Part shown: in pieces, positions 57,888 through 64,000 of the stretch
Layout of the letters: each line of letters begins with the position of its first letter
Position numbering within the stretch: the first letter of the stretch is position 1
DNA from: Microbacterium sp. HD4P20
GTDB taxonomy: Bacteria; Actinomycetota; Actinomycetes; Actinomycetales; Microbacteriaceae
Length of the DNA stretch: 64,000 nt
Direction: 5' to 3'
NCBI RefSeq assembly: GCF_019449275.2
Contig: NZ_JAHZQZ020000022.1
Location: 62,001-126,000, forward strand
Translations under genes and position numbers: made by a program
The notes under the pieces: generated by a model
Database searches by the model: none
Told to the model about the DNA's origin: nothing
The model's input: only the letters and a program-made list of their open reading frames with translations

Positions 57888-59237
57888 ATGTCCGCGAACC
57901 CCGCCTTCGAACCCGCTCTCGACCGCGGTCGCCTCGACCGTGCGGAGCGCCTGGTCGACGCCTTCGAGGCCGGCCGACGTCGACGTGCTGCAGAGGACGC
58001 CGCCGAGATCCGTCTGCTCGCCCAGGCCGCAGCAACTCTCGCCCCTTCCGCAGATGCGACGGCCGACCAGCTGCGCCGGGTCGACCTGGATCGTCGCGCG
58101 CTCATCGCCGAACTCGCCACGGCGACGCACGTGTCGGAGTGGACGGTGACGCGCCTGCTCTCGGAGGCCACCGACCTGTGCCGCCGCTTCGCTGCCGGGG
58201 TCGACGCACTCGAGCGAGCCGAGATCTCCCGGCAGCACCTGAGCGTCATCCACGACACCGGCGCCGCGATCCAGGACGACGACGCTCGCGCCGCGTTCGT
58301 CGCCATCGCCCTGGACCGTGCGACCGAACTCACGCCCGGCCGGCTGACATCCGTCCTCCGGGTGATCGCCGAGCGCTTTCTCGAACGCACCCTCGACGAG
58401 CGGCACGAGGATGCTGCCGCCGAGAGGCGCATCGAGACGTGCGACCTCGACGACGGCATGGGCGCGCTGACCCTGTTCGCGACGGCGACGCTGATCCATG
58501 GCATCCGTGATCGCCTCGCTCAGCAGGCGCATTCCGTGATCGCCGCGCGCGAGCCTGACGACGAAGACACGCGCACGACGGCGCAGATCCAGGCCGACAT
58601 CGTCACCGATCTGCTACTGACGGCCGGGCCCGACCGGTGCGTGGCGGGCGATGGACTCGACGCGATCCGTGGCAGGGTGCAGGTCTCGCTGCCGGTGCTC
58701 ACGATGACGGGCGCCTCGAACGAGCCGTGTCTGCTCGCCGGCTACGGTCCCATCGACGCCGACACCGCGAGGGCCCTCGCCGCCGGCGCCACCGGGTGGG
58801 AGCGGGTCATGACCTCACCGGTCACGGGGACGGTGCTCGCGGTGGACCGCTACCGTCCCGGCAAGCAGTTGAACCGGTTCCTCGCCGCACGGGATGAGCG
58901 GTGCCGCTTTCCCGGATGCCGCAAGGCCGTGTGGCGCTGCGACATCGACCATACGATCGATCATCAGCACGGCGGTCCGACCCGCCACGACAACCTCGCC
59001 CATCTGTGTCGCCGCCACCACACCGTGAAGCATCACACCGCCTGGACGGTGGCGCAGATCTCGCCGGGCGTGCTCGTGTGGACCAGCCCGAACGGCCGCA
59101 AGCACACCGACCGGCCCGAGCCCGTCGTCCGGTTCATCCTCGACGAAGAACGCGAGCGACGACGGCGGATGCTGCGCGAGCCGTGGCTTGTGAACGCCGA
59201 CGACCTGACCGCGGACGGCGATCCGCCACCGTTCTGA
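57888..59237 (+). CDS. DUF222-HNH endonuclease (13E12-repeat type)
   Basis: 449 residues. DUF222 domain at about 15-320; C-terminal HNH domain (about 340-390) with CRFPGC, CDIDHTIDHQHGGPTRHDNL and LCRRHH, which hold the zinc and catalytic His. Such proteins occur in many copies in Microbacteriaceae and mycobacteria (REP13E12); most act as selfish or repair-linked nucleases, with function largely untested. The gene is intact and followed by 17 bases to the convergent amidohydrolase gene. A long, folded leader precedes it. Confidence 0.88.
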   Translation: MSANPAFEPALDRGRLDRAERLVDAFEAGRRRRAAEDAAEIRLLAQAAATLAPSADATADQLRRVDLDRRALIAELATATHVSEWTVTRLLSEATDLCRRFAAGVDALERAEISRQHLSVIHDTGAAIQDDDARAAFVAIALDRATELTPGRLTSVLRVIAERFLERTLDERHEDAAAERRIETCDLDDGMGALTLFATATLIHGIRDRLAQQAHSVIAAREPDDEDTRTTAQIQADIVTDLLLTAGPDRCVAGDGLDAIRGRVQVSLPVLTMTGASNEPCLLAGYGPIDADTARALAAGATGWERVMTSPVTGTVLAVDRYRPGKQLNRFLAARDERCRFPGCRKAVWRCDIDHTIDHQHGGPTRHDNLAHLCRRHHTVKHHTAWTVAQISPGVLVWTSPNGRKHTDRPEPVVRFILDEERERRRRMLREPWLVNADDLTADGDPPPF

Positions 59238-59254
59238 GGACCAGGCGTACTGAC

Positions 59255-60493
59255 CTAGTCCGTCCAGGATGAGCGCCCGAAGCGCTCCCAGCGCTCGACG
59301 ACGCGCGGGGACGACGCATGGTGTGCCGGCTCGTATACCGCGCGGCCCTCGATGAAGACGCGCTCCACGTGGGAGTCCACGGCGAGGGGGTCGCCCGACC
59401 ACACCACGATGTCGCCGTCGCGGCCAACCTCGAGGGCGCCGACGCGGTCGCCCAGCCGCAGGATGTCGGCGGGGTTCGTCGTCAGCGCCGCCAGCGCGGT
59501 CGACGCCGGCAGCCCTTCGCGCACCGCGAGGATCGCCTGGAGCCTGATGTGGTCGATCGGCACCACGGGGTGATCGGTGGTGATGGCGACCTTGACTCCG
59601 GCTTCGGCGATGAGCGCGAGGTTGCCGATGGCGCGGTCGCGCAGCTCGACCTTCGAGCGTGAGGTCAGCATCGGCCCGAAGATGACCGGGATCTGCTTCT
59701 CTGCCAGCACGTCGGCGATCTTGTGCGCCTCGGTGCCGTGATTCACCACCAGCGTGTAGCCGAACTCCTCGGCGATGCGGATCGCCGTCGCGATGTCGTC
59801 ATGGCGGTGGCAGTGCTGATCCCACACGAGTTCGCCGGTGAGGACCGCGGCCAGCGTCTCTTTGCCGAGGTCGCGCTCGAACGGCTCGCCCTTCTCGGTG
59901 GCCGCGGCCCGCTTGTCGGCGTAGGTCTGCGCGGCGACGAACGCCTCGCGAAGGACGGATGCCACGCCCAGTCGCGTCGACGGAGTCTGCTTCTTGTCGC
60001 CGTACACACGCTTGGGGTTCTCACCGAGAGCCGACTTGACCGATACATCCGTGGTGAGGATCTGCTCGTCGACGGTGCGCCCGCCCCACGTCTTGATCGC
60101 CACCGTGCGCCCGCCGATCGGGTTGCCCGATCCGGGCTTGACCACAGCGGTCGTAACGCCGCCTCGCAGCGCGTCGCGGAATCCGACCTCTTCGATGTCG
60201 ATGCCGTCGAGAGCACGGAAGCGCGCACCATTCGGGTCGGTCATCTCGTTCGTGTCCTCGCCCGACCAGCCCTCGCCATCCTCGTGCACGCCGAGGTGTC
60301 CGTGCGACTCGACGAAGCCCGGGACGACCCACCGGCCCGACGCGTCCACAACCCGAGCATCGTCGGGAACGGGGGTCTCGGGTCCGCCGATGGCGGTGAT
60401 GACGCCATCGGTGACGATGACCGTGCCCCCGGGGATGGGGTCAGAGCTGACGGGGACGAGGTGACCGCCGGTCACGGCGAGGATGCGAGCCAT
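59255..60493 (-). CDS. Amidohydrolase (imidazolonepropionase/dihydroorotase superfamily)
   Basis: 412 residues. VVPGFVESHGHLGVHEDG (metal-binding HxH), VIFGPMLTS, LVVNHGTEAHK, VAITTDHPVVP and DGDIVVWSGDPL fit the superfamily, TIM barrel with one or two metals. It cleaves a cyclic amide or amine; the substrate is unknown. ATG 60493 lies six bases after TAGGTT (60500-60505), so the message is leaderless. It ends next to the HNH gene. Confidence 0.85.
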   Translation of the reverse strand: MARILAVTGGHLVPVSSDPIPGGTVIVTDGVITAIGGPETPVPDDARVVDASGRWVVPGFVESHGHLGVHEDGEGWSGEDTNEMTDPNGARFRALDGIDIEEVGFRDALRGGVTTAVVKPGSGNPIGGRTVAIKTWGGRTVDEQILTTDVSVKSALGENPKRVYGDKKQTPSTRLGVASVLREAFVAAQTYADKRAAATEKGEPFERDLGKETLAAVLTGELVWDQHCHRHDDIATAIRIAEEFGYTLVVNHGTEAHKIADVLAEKQIPVIFGPMLTSRSKVELRDRAIGNLALIAEAGVKVAITTDHPVVPIDHIRLQAILAVREGLPASTALAALTTNPADILRLGDRVGALEVGRDGDIVVWSGDPLAVDSHVERVFIEGRAVYEPAHHASSPRVVERWERFGRSSWTD

Positions 60494-60499
60494 GTCTCA

Positions 60500-60505
60500 A
60501 ACCTA
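60500..60505 (-). promoter_or_regulatory. Leaderless -10 for amidohydrolase
   Basis: TAGGTT on the minus strand, six bases before ATG 60493. Confidence 0.45.
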
Positions 60506-60542
60506 CGACGCGGGCGGTGACGGTTCCGCAGCGCACAGCGAG

Positions 60543-61202
60543 TCAGTGATGGTCGGCGTCGTGGCCTTCTTCGAGGAGCATCCCCACCGAGGTGGCGCAG
60601 GCGTCTCCTCGCCAAGCTTCGATTCCCTCGCGCACGGCGAACGCCGCAATGACGAGCCCCGCGATCGCGTCGACCCACCACCAGCCGAAGAGACTGTTGA
60701 GGACGAGGCCGACCAGGACGGCACCCGAGAGGTAGGCGCAGATGAGCGTCTGACGCGAGTCGGCGACCGCGGTGGCCGACCCGAGTTCCGTGCCGGCTCG
60801 ACGCTCAGCGAAGGAGAGGAACGGCATCACCACGACGCTCACCGCCGTCAGCACGATTCCGACGGGCGAGTGCTCGACGTCGACCTGCGTGCGCAGAGCG
60901 ATCAGCGAGCTCGCCGTGACGTAGGCCGCGAGCGCGAAGAAGGCGACGGCGATCACTCGGAGTGTAGGTTTCTCCCACCGTTCTGGATCGCGCCGCGTGA
61001 ACTGCCACGCGACCGCGGCGGCCGAGGCCACCTCGACGGTCGAGTCCAGTCCGAATCCGATGAGGGCTGCCGACGAGGCGATCGAGCCGGCGGCGATCGC
61101 GACGACCGCTTCGACGAGGTTGTAGACGATGGTCGCGACAACGATCCACCGCACGCGGCGCTGCAAGGTGGCTCGGCGCGCGTCGGTGAGGGTGGCGCTC
61201 AT
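60543..61202 (-). CDS. Cation diffusion facilitator (CDF) metal exporter
   Basis: 219 residues, about six membrane segments. The metal-binding Asp lies in GFGLDSTVEVASAAAVAWQF, and a second D in WWWVDAIAGLVIAAFAV, as in CDF proteins that export Zn, Cd or Pb. The soluble C-terminal domain of most CDFs is missing; the protein ends EEGHDADHH, an acidic/His tail. It overlaps the cmtR stop (ATGA) and so is co-translated with it. Metal preference is inferred from CmtR. Confidence 0.87.
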   Translation of the reverse strand: MSATLTDARRATLQRRVRWIVVATIVYNLVEAVVAIAAGSIASSAALIGFGLDSTVEVASAAAVAWQFTRRDPERWEKPTLRVIAVAFFALAAYVTASSLIALRTQVDVEHSPVGIVLTAVSVVVMPFLSFAERRAGTELGSATAVADSRQTLICAYLSGAVLVGLVLNSLFGWWWVDAIAGLVIAAFAVREGIEAWRGDACATSVGMLLEEGHDADHH

Positions 61203-61534
61203 GCGCAGCACTCGCATCCCTCGTCCGTGCACGGAGACCCGTCGTCGACCGCGACGACGGCCTCCAGCAGCTGCACCAGCCCCTGGGTCAAGTGCCGATC
61301 GGCGATCTCGTAGCGGGTGCGGCGGCCCTCGGCACTCGCGACGATCAGACCGCACCCGCGCAGGCACGCCAGATGGTTGGAAACGTTCGTCCGAGTGAGA
61401 TCGAGCTCATGCGCGAGCTCCGCCGTATAACGTGGGCCTTCGAGCAGGTGCAGCAGGATGCGCGACCGGTTGGGGTCGGCCATCGCCCTGCCGAGCCGGT
61501 TCATGACGTCGAGACGAGAAGCAATGGTCAGCAC
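61199..61534 (-). CDS. cmtR: CmtR-like Cd/Pb-sensing repressor (ArsR/SmtB family)
   Basis: 111 residues. The HTH is at about 47-70 (LTRTNVSNHLACLRGCGLIV). C57, C61 and C102 match in position the metal ligands of Mycobacterium tuberculosis CmtR, which senses Cd/Pb. Additional cysteines C107, C109, C110 end the protein. The start GTG 61534 fits the family N-terminus (LT...LGRAMADP) and lies six bases after TATGGT. A perfect palindrome covers start and -10. It represses itself and the CDF exporter until metal binds. Confidence 0.9.
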   Translation of the reverse strand: MLTIASRLDVMNRLGRAMADPNRSRILLHLLEGPRYTAELAHELDLTRTNVSNHLACLRGCGLIVASAEGRRTRYEIADRHLTQGLVQLLEAVVAVDDGSPCTDEGCECCA

Positions 61535-61546
61535 ACACTGACCATA
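61524..61546. promoter_or_regulatory. cmtR operator/leaderless promoter
   Basis: Perfect inverted repeat ATGGTCAG-N6-CTGACCAT (61524-61545). It overlaps the -10 TATGGT (61546-61541 minus) and the GTG start codon of cmtR (61534). Repressor binding would cover the whole promoter. The same site is 40 bases from the start of the divergent gene at 61586, so both could be regulated. Confidence 0.75.
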
Positions 61547-61573
61547 CAGGATCGGCACCCGCACGGCGGATGG

Positions 61574-61579
61574 GATACT
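61574..61579 (+). promoter_or_regulatory. Leaderless -10-like site for 61586 gene
   Basis: GATACT, six bases before ATG 61586; first base differs from TANNNT. Confidence 0.35.
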
Positions 61580-61585
61580 CGCGTC

Positions 61586-61966
61586 ATGTCCGCCGCCCCC
61601 GTGCTGTTCATCGCCGCCACGCTCCTCGTCGCCCTCGGGTTGTTCCACTCGATCCTGGGCGAGCGCTACATCATCCGTCGTCTCCTGCGGCGGGACGACC
61701 TGCCGAAGCTGTTCGGGGGGCCGGAGTTCACCGCCGGCACGATCCGCTTCGCGTGGCACATCACCACACTGCTGGCTTTCGGCGTCGCCGCCGTGCTCGT
61801 GCTCGCGGCGCTCGACGCCGACCAGCGCGCCATCGTCGCCGCGATCGGGATCACCTGCCTGGCATGTGCGGTGCTGCCCATCATCTTCACGCGCGGCCGC
61901 CACCTGTCGTGGGCCATCTTCTTGGTCGCGGGAGCCCTCTGCCTGGTCGCCGCCGTCGTCGTCTGA
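61586..61966 (+). CDS. Small four-TM membrane protein
   Basis: 126 residues, about four membrane segments: APVLFIAATLLVALGLFHSI, FAWHITTLLAFGVAAVLVLA, AIVAAIGITCLACAVLPIIF and SWAIFLVAGALCLVAAVVV. Conserved motif HSILGERYIIRRLLRR follows the first segment. I do not know its function. Divergent from cmtR, so it may be linked to metal stress. Followed by a perfect 13-bp hairpin. Confidence 0.75.
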   Translation: MSAAPVLFIAATLLVALGLFHSILGERYIIRRLLRRDDLPKLFGGPEFTAGTIRFAWHITTLLAFGVAAVLVLAALDADQRAIVAAIGITCLACAVLPIIFTRGRHLSWAIFLVAGALCLVAAVVV

Positions 61967-61967
61967 T

Positions 61968-61996
61968 GCCGTGGGGCCGAGGCTCGGCCCCACGGC
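61968..61996. terminator. Terminator hairpin after 61586 gene
   Basis: 13-bp stem (61968-61980 with 61984-61996), arms GCCGTGGGGCCGA and TCGGCCCCACGGC, loop GGC. Confidence 0.85.
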
Positions 61997-62150
61997 ATTG
62001 CCGGAACTGCTTGGGGTCAGTCTTCGGCGGCAGACTCCATACGGCTGAGGCCTCCAGGCGGCGGCAGAGGCGAATCTGCCGCTCACGCATGGTGTCTACG
62101 TCTCCATTTTCGTCCGGCGCAGGACGGGTGAACGCGTTTTCACCCCCGGA

Positions 62151-63764
62151 TCACCCCCGGGTTGCACCGTCACTCGGCGCCCGCCTGTCTAGTGTGATGA
62201 GATGCCGCTCGTACGCCATCGCGAGCGCGGCATCGCGACTGTTGACGCCGAGCTTTCGGTAGACACTCTTCAATTGCGTCTTCACCGTGTTCACCGAGAC
62301 GTGCAGCTCAGCTGCGATCGCCGCGACGGCGCGGTTGCCCGCGAGGTGCTGCAGCACGACCCGTTCGCGATCTGTCAGACGGGCCCCGACATCCCCACCG
62401 GGCAGAACCGCCCGCGGCGGCAGCCGCTCGACGAGCGCGTCGTGGCCCCGACGGCCGAGCAGGTCGAGCACGCGTTGGTAGTCGTCGTCCGGGATGAGGG
62501 CGAGGGCCAGCCCTTGACGAGTCCGGTCCGCCAGCGCCGCCAGTTCGTCGGCCACCGCGTGGGTGCGAGCTGAGCCCACGAGCGCCAGCGCAGCCAGCTC
62601 GACCGTATACAGCTCGGCCGTCAGCCGAGGAGAGAGCGGGGCTGCCACCAGATCTCTCGCGCGCGCGAGCGCCGCTCCGGGCCTTCCGATCGCCAGCGCG
62701 ACTCGAGCGAGGCCGACGTGCGCGACCACATCTCCTTGCCCATCCCTGGTGAGGATCGCTTCCGCGGCTTGGGTGTCGCCGAGTGCCAGCTTGAAGAGCG
62801 CCCGCGAAGGCGCCAGCATCCGGCGCGGCGCCGGGAGCTTTCCCTGGGAGCCGCGCAGACGCACGAGCGCTTCCAGGTCGGCTTGGGCTTCAGCGGGGCG
62901 ACCCTCGATCAACCCCGCGGCGGCCTCCACGGCGGCGATGGCCGGCCAGTGCTCGATCGTCCGACGGTCATGCTGCATCGCCGCAAGGTGTGCGCGCGCC
63001 CCGGGCGCATCGAATCGTTCCAGAGCGCTGGTCGCCTCTGCGAGCCGATAGAACGTTGCGGGGTACCCCGCTCGATCCGCATCGTCGAAGCCCGGCGCAC
63101 GAGCGAGGTCGAGATACGCCGATGCCTCGTCCACCGCCCCGTCCAGAGCATGGATACCTGCCAGCATCGCCACGTTTCCGAACCCGTCCGGATGCCCCTC
63201 CCTCGGCGACTCTGCAAGACCAAGCTCGAAGGCACGGATCGCATCTGCGCGCCGCGCGCCGTAGTAGAGCGTCGTTCCGAGCTGGGAATAGATTCGCGAC
63301 AGCGCTCCCACTGTCGAGCGCCGATCGAGTGGCAGCCTCGTCAGCAGACTCAACGACACCGCCGCAGCGGCGGCGCCGGCCTCCGGACGACCGAGAAGGC
63401 GGTGCGCGACCGCGGCAGCAGCGAGCACCAGAACCTGATCGGCCGGATCAGTGCCGGGCCTGCCCTCGCCTGCCACTTTCGTGGCGAGCTGGAAGTACTG
63501 CTCGCTACGCAGCCGCCGATGGGGAACGTGAATGTACGCGACGCCCAGAAGCACAGCCAGTGTCGGGAATCTATCGAAGACGTGCGGCGGCAGCGGTTCG
63601 AGGATGCGGGCAAGCCGCTGATCCGTCGACTCCAGCAGTCTGATCCAGTCGCGCCGCACAAGACTCGCAGCCTCCGCGAATCGGCCGGCGGCCACGTGCG
63701 CCGCGAACTCGTTGAGCGCGACAGGATCACCGGCGGGCGTATTGCTGTCTAGGTGAGGACTCAT
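62151..63764 (-). CDS. LuxR-family regulator with TPR-like N-terminal region
   Basis: 537 residues. The C-terminal HTH (about 470-530) is ARLTDRERVVLQHLAGNRAV followed by INTVKT-type recognition (VSVNTVKTQLKSVYRKLGVN). The remainder is helical and TPR/MalT-like, without a Walker A motif. ATG 63764 is the most plausible start; the frame stays open to the window edge, so a longer form is possible. It has one HTH, unlike the tandem form at 54673. Target genes unknown. Confidence 0.82.
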   Translation of the reverse strand: MSPHLDSNTPAGDPVALNEFAAHVAAGRFAEAASLVRRDWIRLLESTDQRLARILEPLPPHVFDRFPTLAVLLGVAYIHVPHRRLRSEQYFQLATKVAGEGRPGTDPADQVLVLAAAAVAHRLLGRPEAGAAAAAVSLSLLTRLPLDRRSTVGALSRIYSQLGTTLYYGARRADAIRAFELGLAESPREGHPDGFGNVAMLAGIHALDGAVDEASAYLDLARAPGFDDADRAGYPATFYRLAEATSALERFDAPGARAHLAAMQHDRRTIEHWPAIAAVEAAAGLIEGRPAEAQADLEALVRLRGSQGKLPAPRRMLAPSRALFKLALGDTQAAEAILTRDGQGDVVAHVGLARVALAIGRPGAALARARDLVAAPLSPRLTAELYTVELAALALVGSARTHAVADELAALADRTRQGLALALIPDDDYQRVLDLLGRRGHDALVERLPPRAVLPGGDVGARLTDRERVVLQHLAGNRAVAAIAAELHVSVNTVKTQLKSVYRKLGVNSRDAALAMAYERHLITLDRRAPSDGATRG

Positions 63765-64000
63765 CTCCGGTTCCCAATCCCGTACATCTCGCGAGCTTGC
63801 GGGCGCAGCAGAGCATGCACCACACGCGACCCCGGGCCCCAGACCCGAGATCGACCGCCCACACTTCAAGACGTCTGAGTCGCAGGTTCGTGACGTTGTC
63901 GCCGGAAGTCCCGCGCTCGTCGTCGTCAGCGCACCGTTCGACGGCCCGCGACGATGAGAATCGCAGCCGCGCCCGCCGGCGTTTGTCACTCTGGCCATAC
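63765..64000. other. Right-edge region without a recognised gene
   Basis: The base composition is similar to the rest. I see no gene, hairpin or promoter that I would call. The frame of the LuxR gene is open through it, but the amino-acid sequence there looks unlike a protein domain. Confidence 0.4.

Noticed and set aside
57754..59237. HEARO/omega-RNA with IscB
   Set aside because: The protein is DUF222-HNH, with no RuvC fragments or bridge helix, and the leader is too short for omega RNA as I know it.
57888..59237. HNH gene as a mobile element with ends
   Set aside because: No flanking inverted or direct repeats could be seen next to the gene.
61997..62150. tRNA or small RNA after the 61586 gene
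   Set aside because: No cloverleaf or CCA end was found; only the terminator is convincing.

Overview
The window is about 70% G+C, carries dense overlapping genes with many GTG starts, and encodes proteins that look like those of Microbacteriaceae; a Microbacterium-like actinobacterial chromosome is the best guess from gene content (CmtR, DUF222-HNH, zinc-free S14/L33, sortase-E-type surface protein). It reads as ordinary chromosome. I saw no rRNA, tRNA, CRISPR array, integrase or IS element.

Layout. 1-12.8 kb is a carbohydrate locus: a DUF2264 gene running off the left edge, a heparinase II/III-like lyase, a Gfo/Idh/MocA oxidoreductase, a 1,827-residue secreted GH59-type glycosidase, a glycosyltransferase, and two related regulators that join a DeoR-type HTH to a LacI-type sugar-binding domain. 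12.8-15 kb holds an EamA exporter and a beta-lactamase-fold lipoprotein that has lost its catalytic residues. 15-16.1 kb is a heme-iron pair (DUF2470, heme oxygenase) with a DtxR/IdeR-like box. 16.3-25.7 kb is housekeeping: Pif1-type helicase, CopD-CtaG membrane protein, HU, an esterase, a potassium channel, rpmB-rpmG-rpsN and a 3-methyladenine glycosylase. 25.7-32.3 kb is a zinc block read leftwards: znuA-znuC-znuB, zur, an UPF0718 permease, a His-rich TIGR03943 protein and an unknown anchored protein, with a good Zur box at znuA. 32.4-37.2 kb is an E1alpha/E1beta/E2 2-oxoacid dehydrogenase operon behind a HisC-like aminotransferase. 37-49.7 kb mixes a WXG100-like/hydrolase pair, a secreted nuclease, a tyrosine phosphatase, purB, a PLP decarboxylase, stress proteins and membrane proteins. 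49.8-56.5 kb is a surface region: a phytase-like/GDPD fusion and a LAVTG-anchored beta-rich protein divergent from a regulator with two LuxR HTHs. 56.5-64 kb has an alcohol dehydrogenase, a DUF222-HNH gene with a folded leader, an amidohydrolase, a cmtR-CDF metal efflux operon and a second large LuxR regulator.

How it works together. Metal handling recurs: DtxR/IdeR-type control of heme degradation, Zur control of zinc uptake, CmtR control of a CDF exporter, and ribosomal proteins that need no zinc. Promoters have a strikingly regular form: a TANNNT hexamer six or seven bases before the ATG/GTG with no Shine-Dalgarno, seen at more than a dozen genes, which implies widespread leaderless mRNA.

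The most intriguing signals are an octamer, GGATGCCG/CGGCATCC, that recurs about 70 times by eye where base composition predicts about five, and whose inverted pairs form terminator hairpins; and a multi-hairpin RNA leader that starts at a promoter and ends just before the DUF222-HNH gene.
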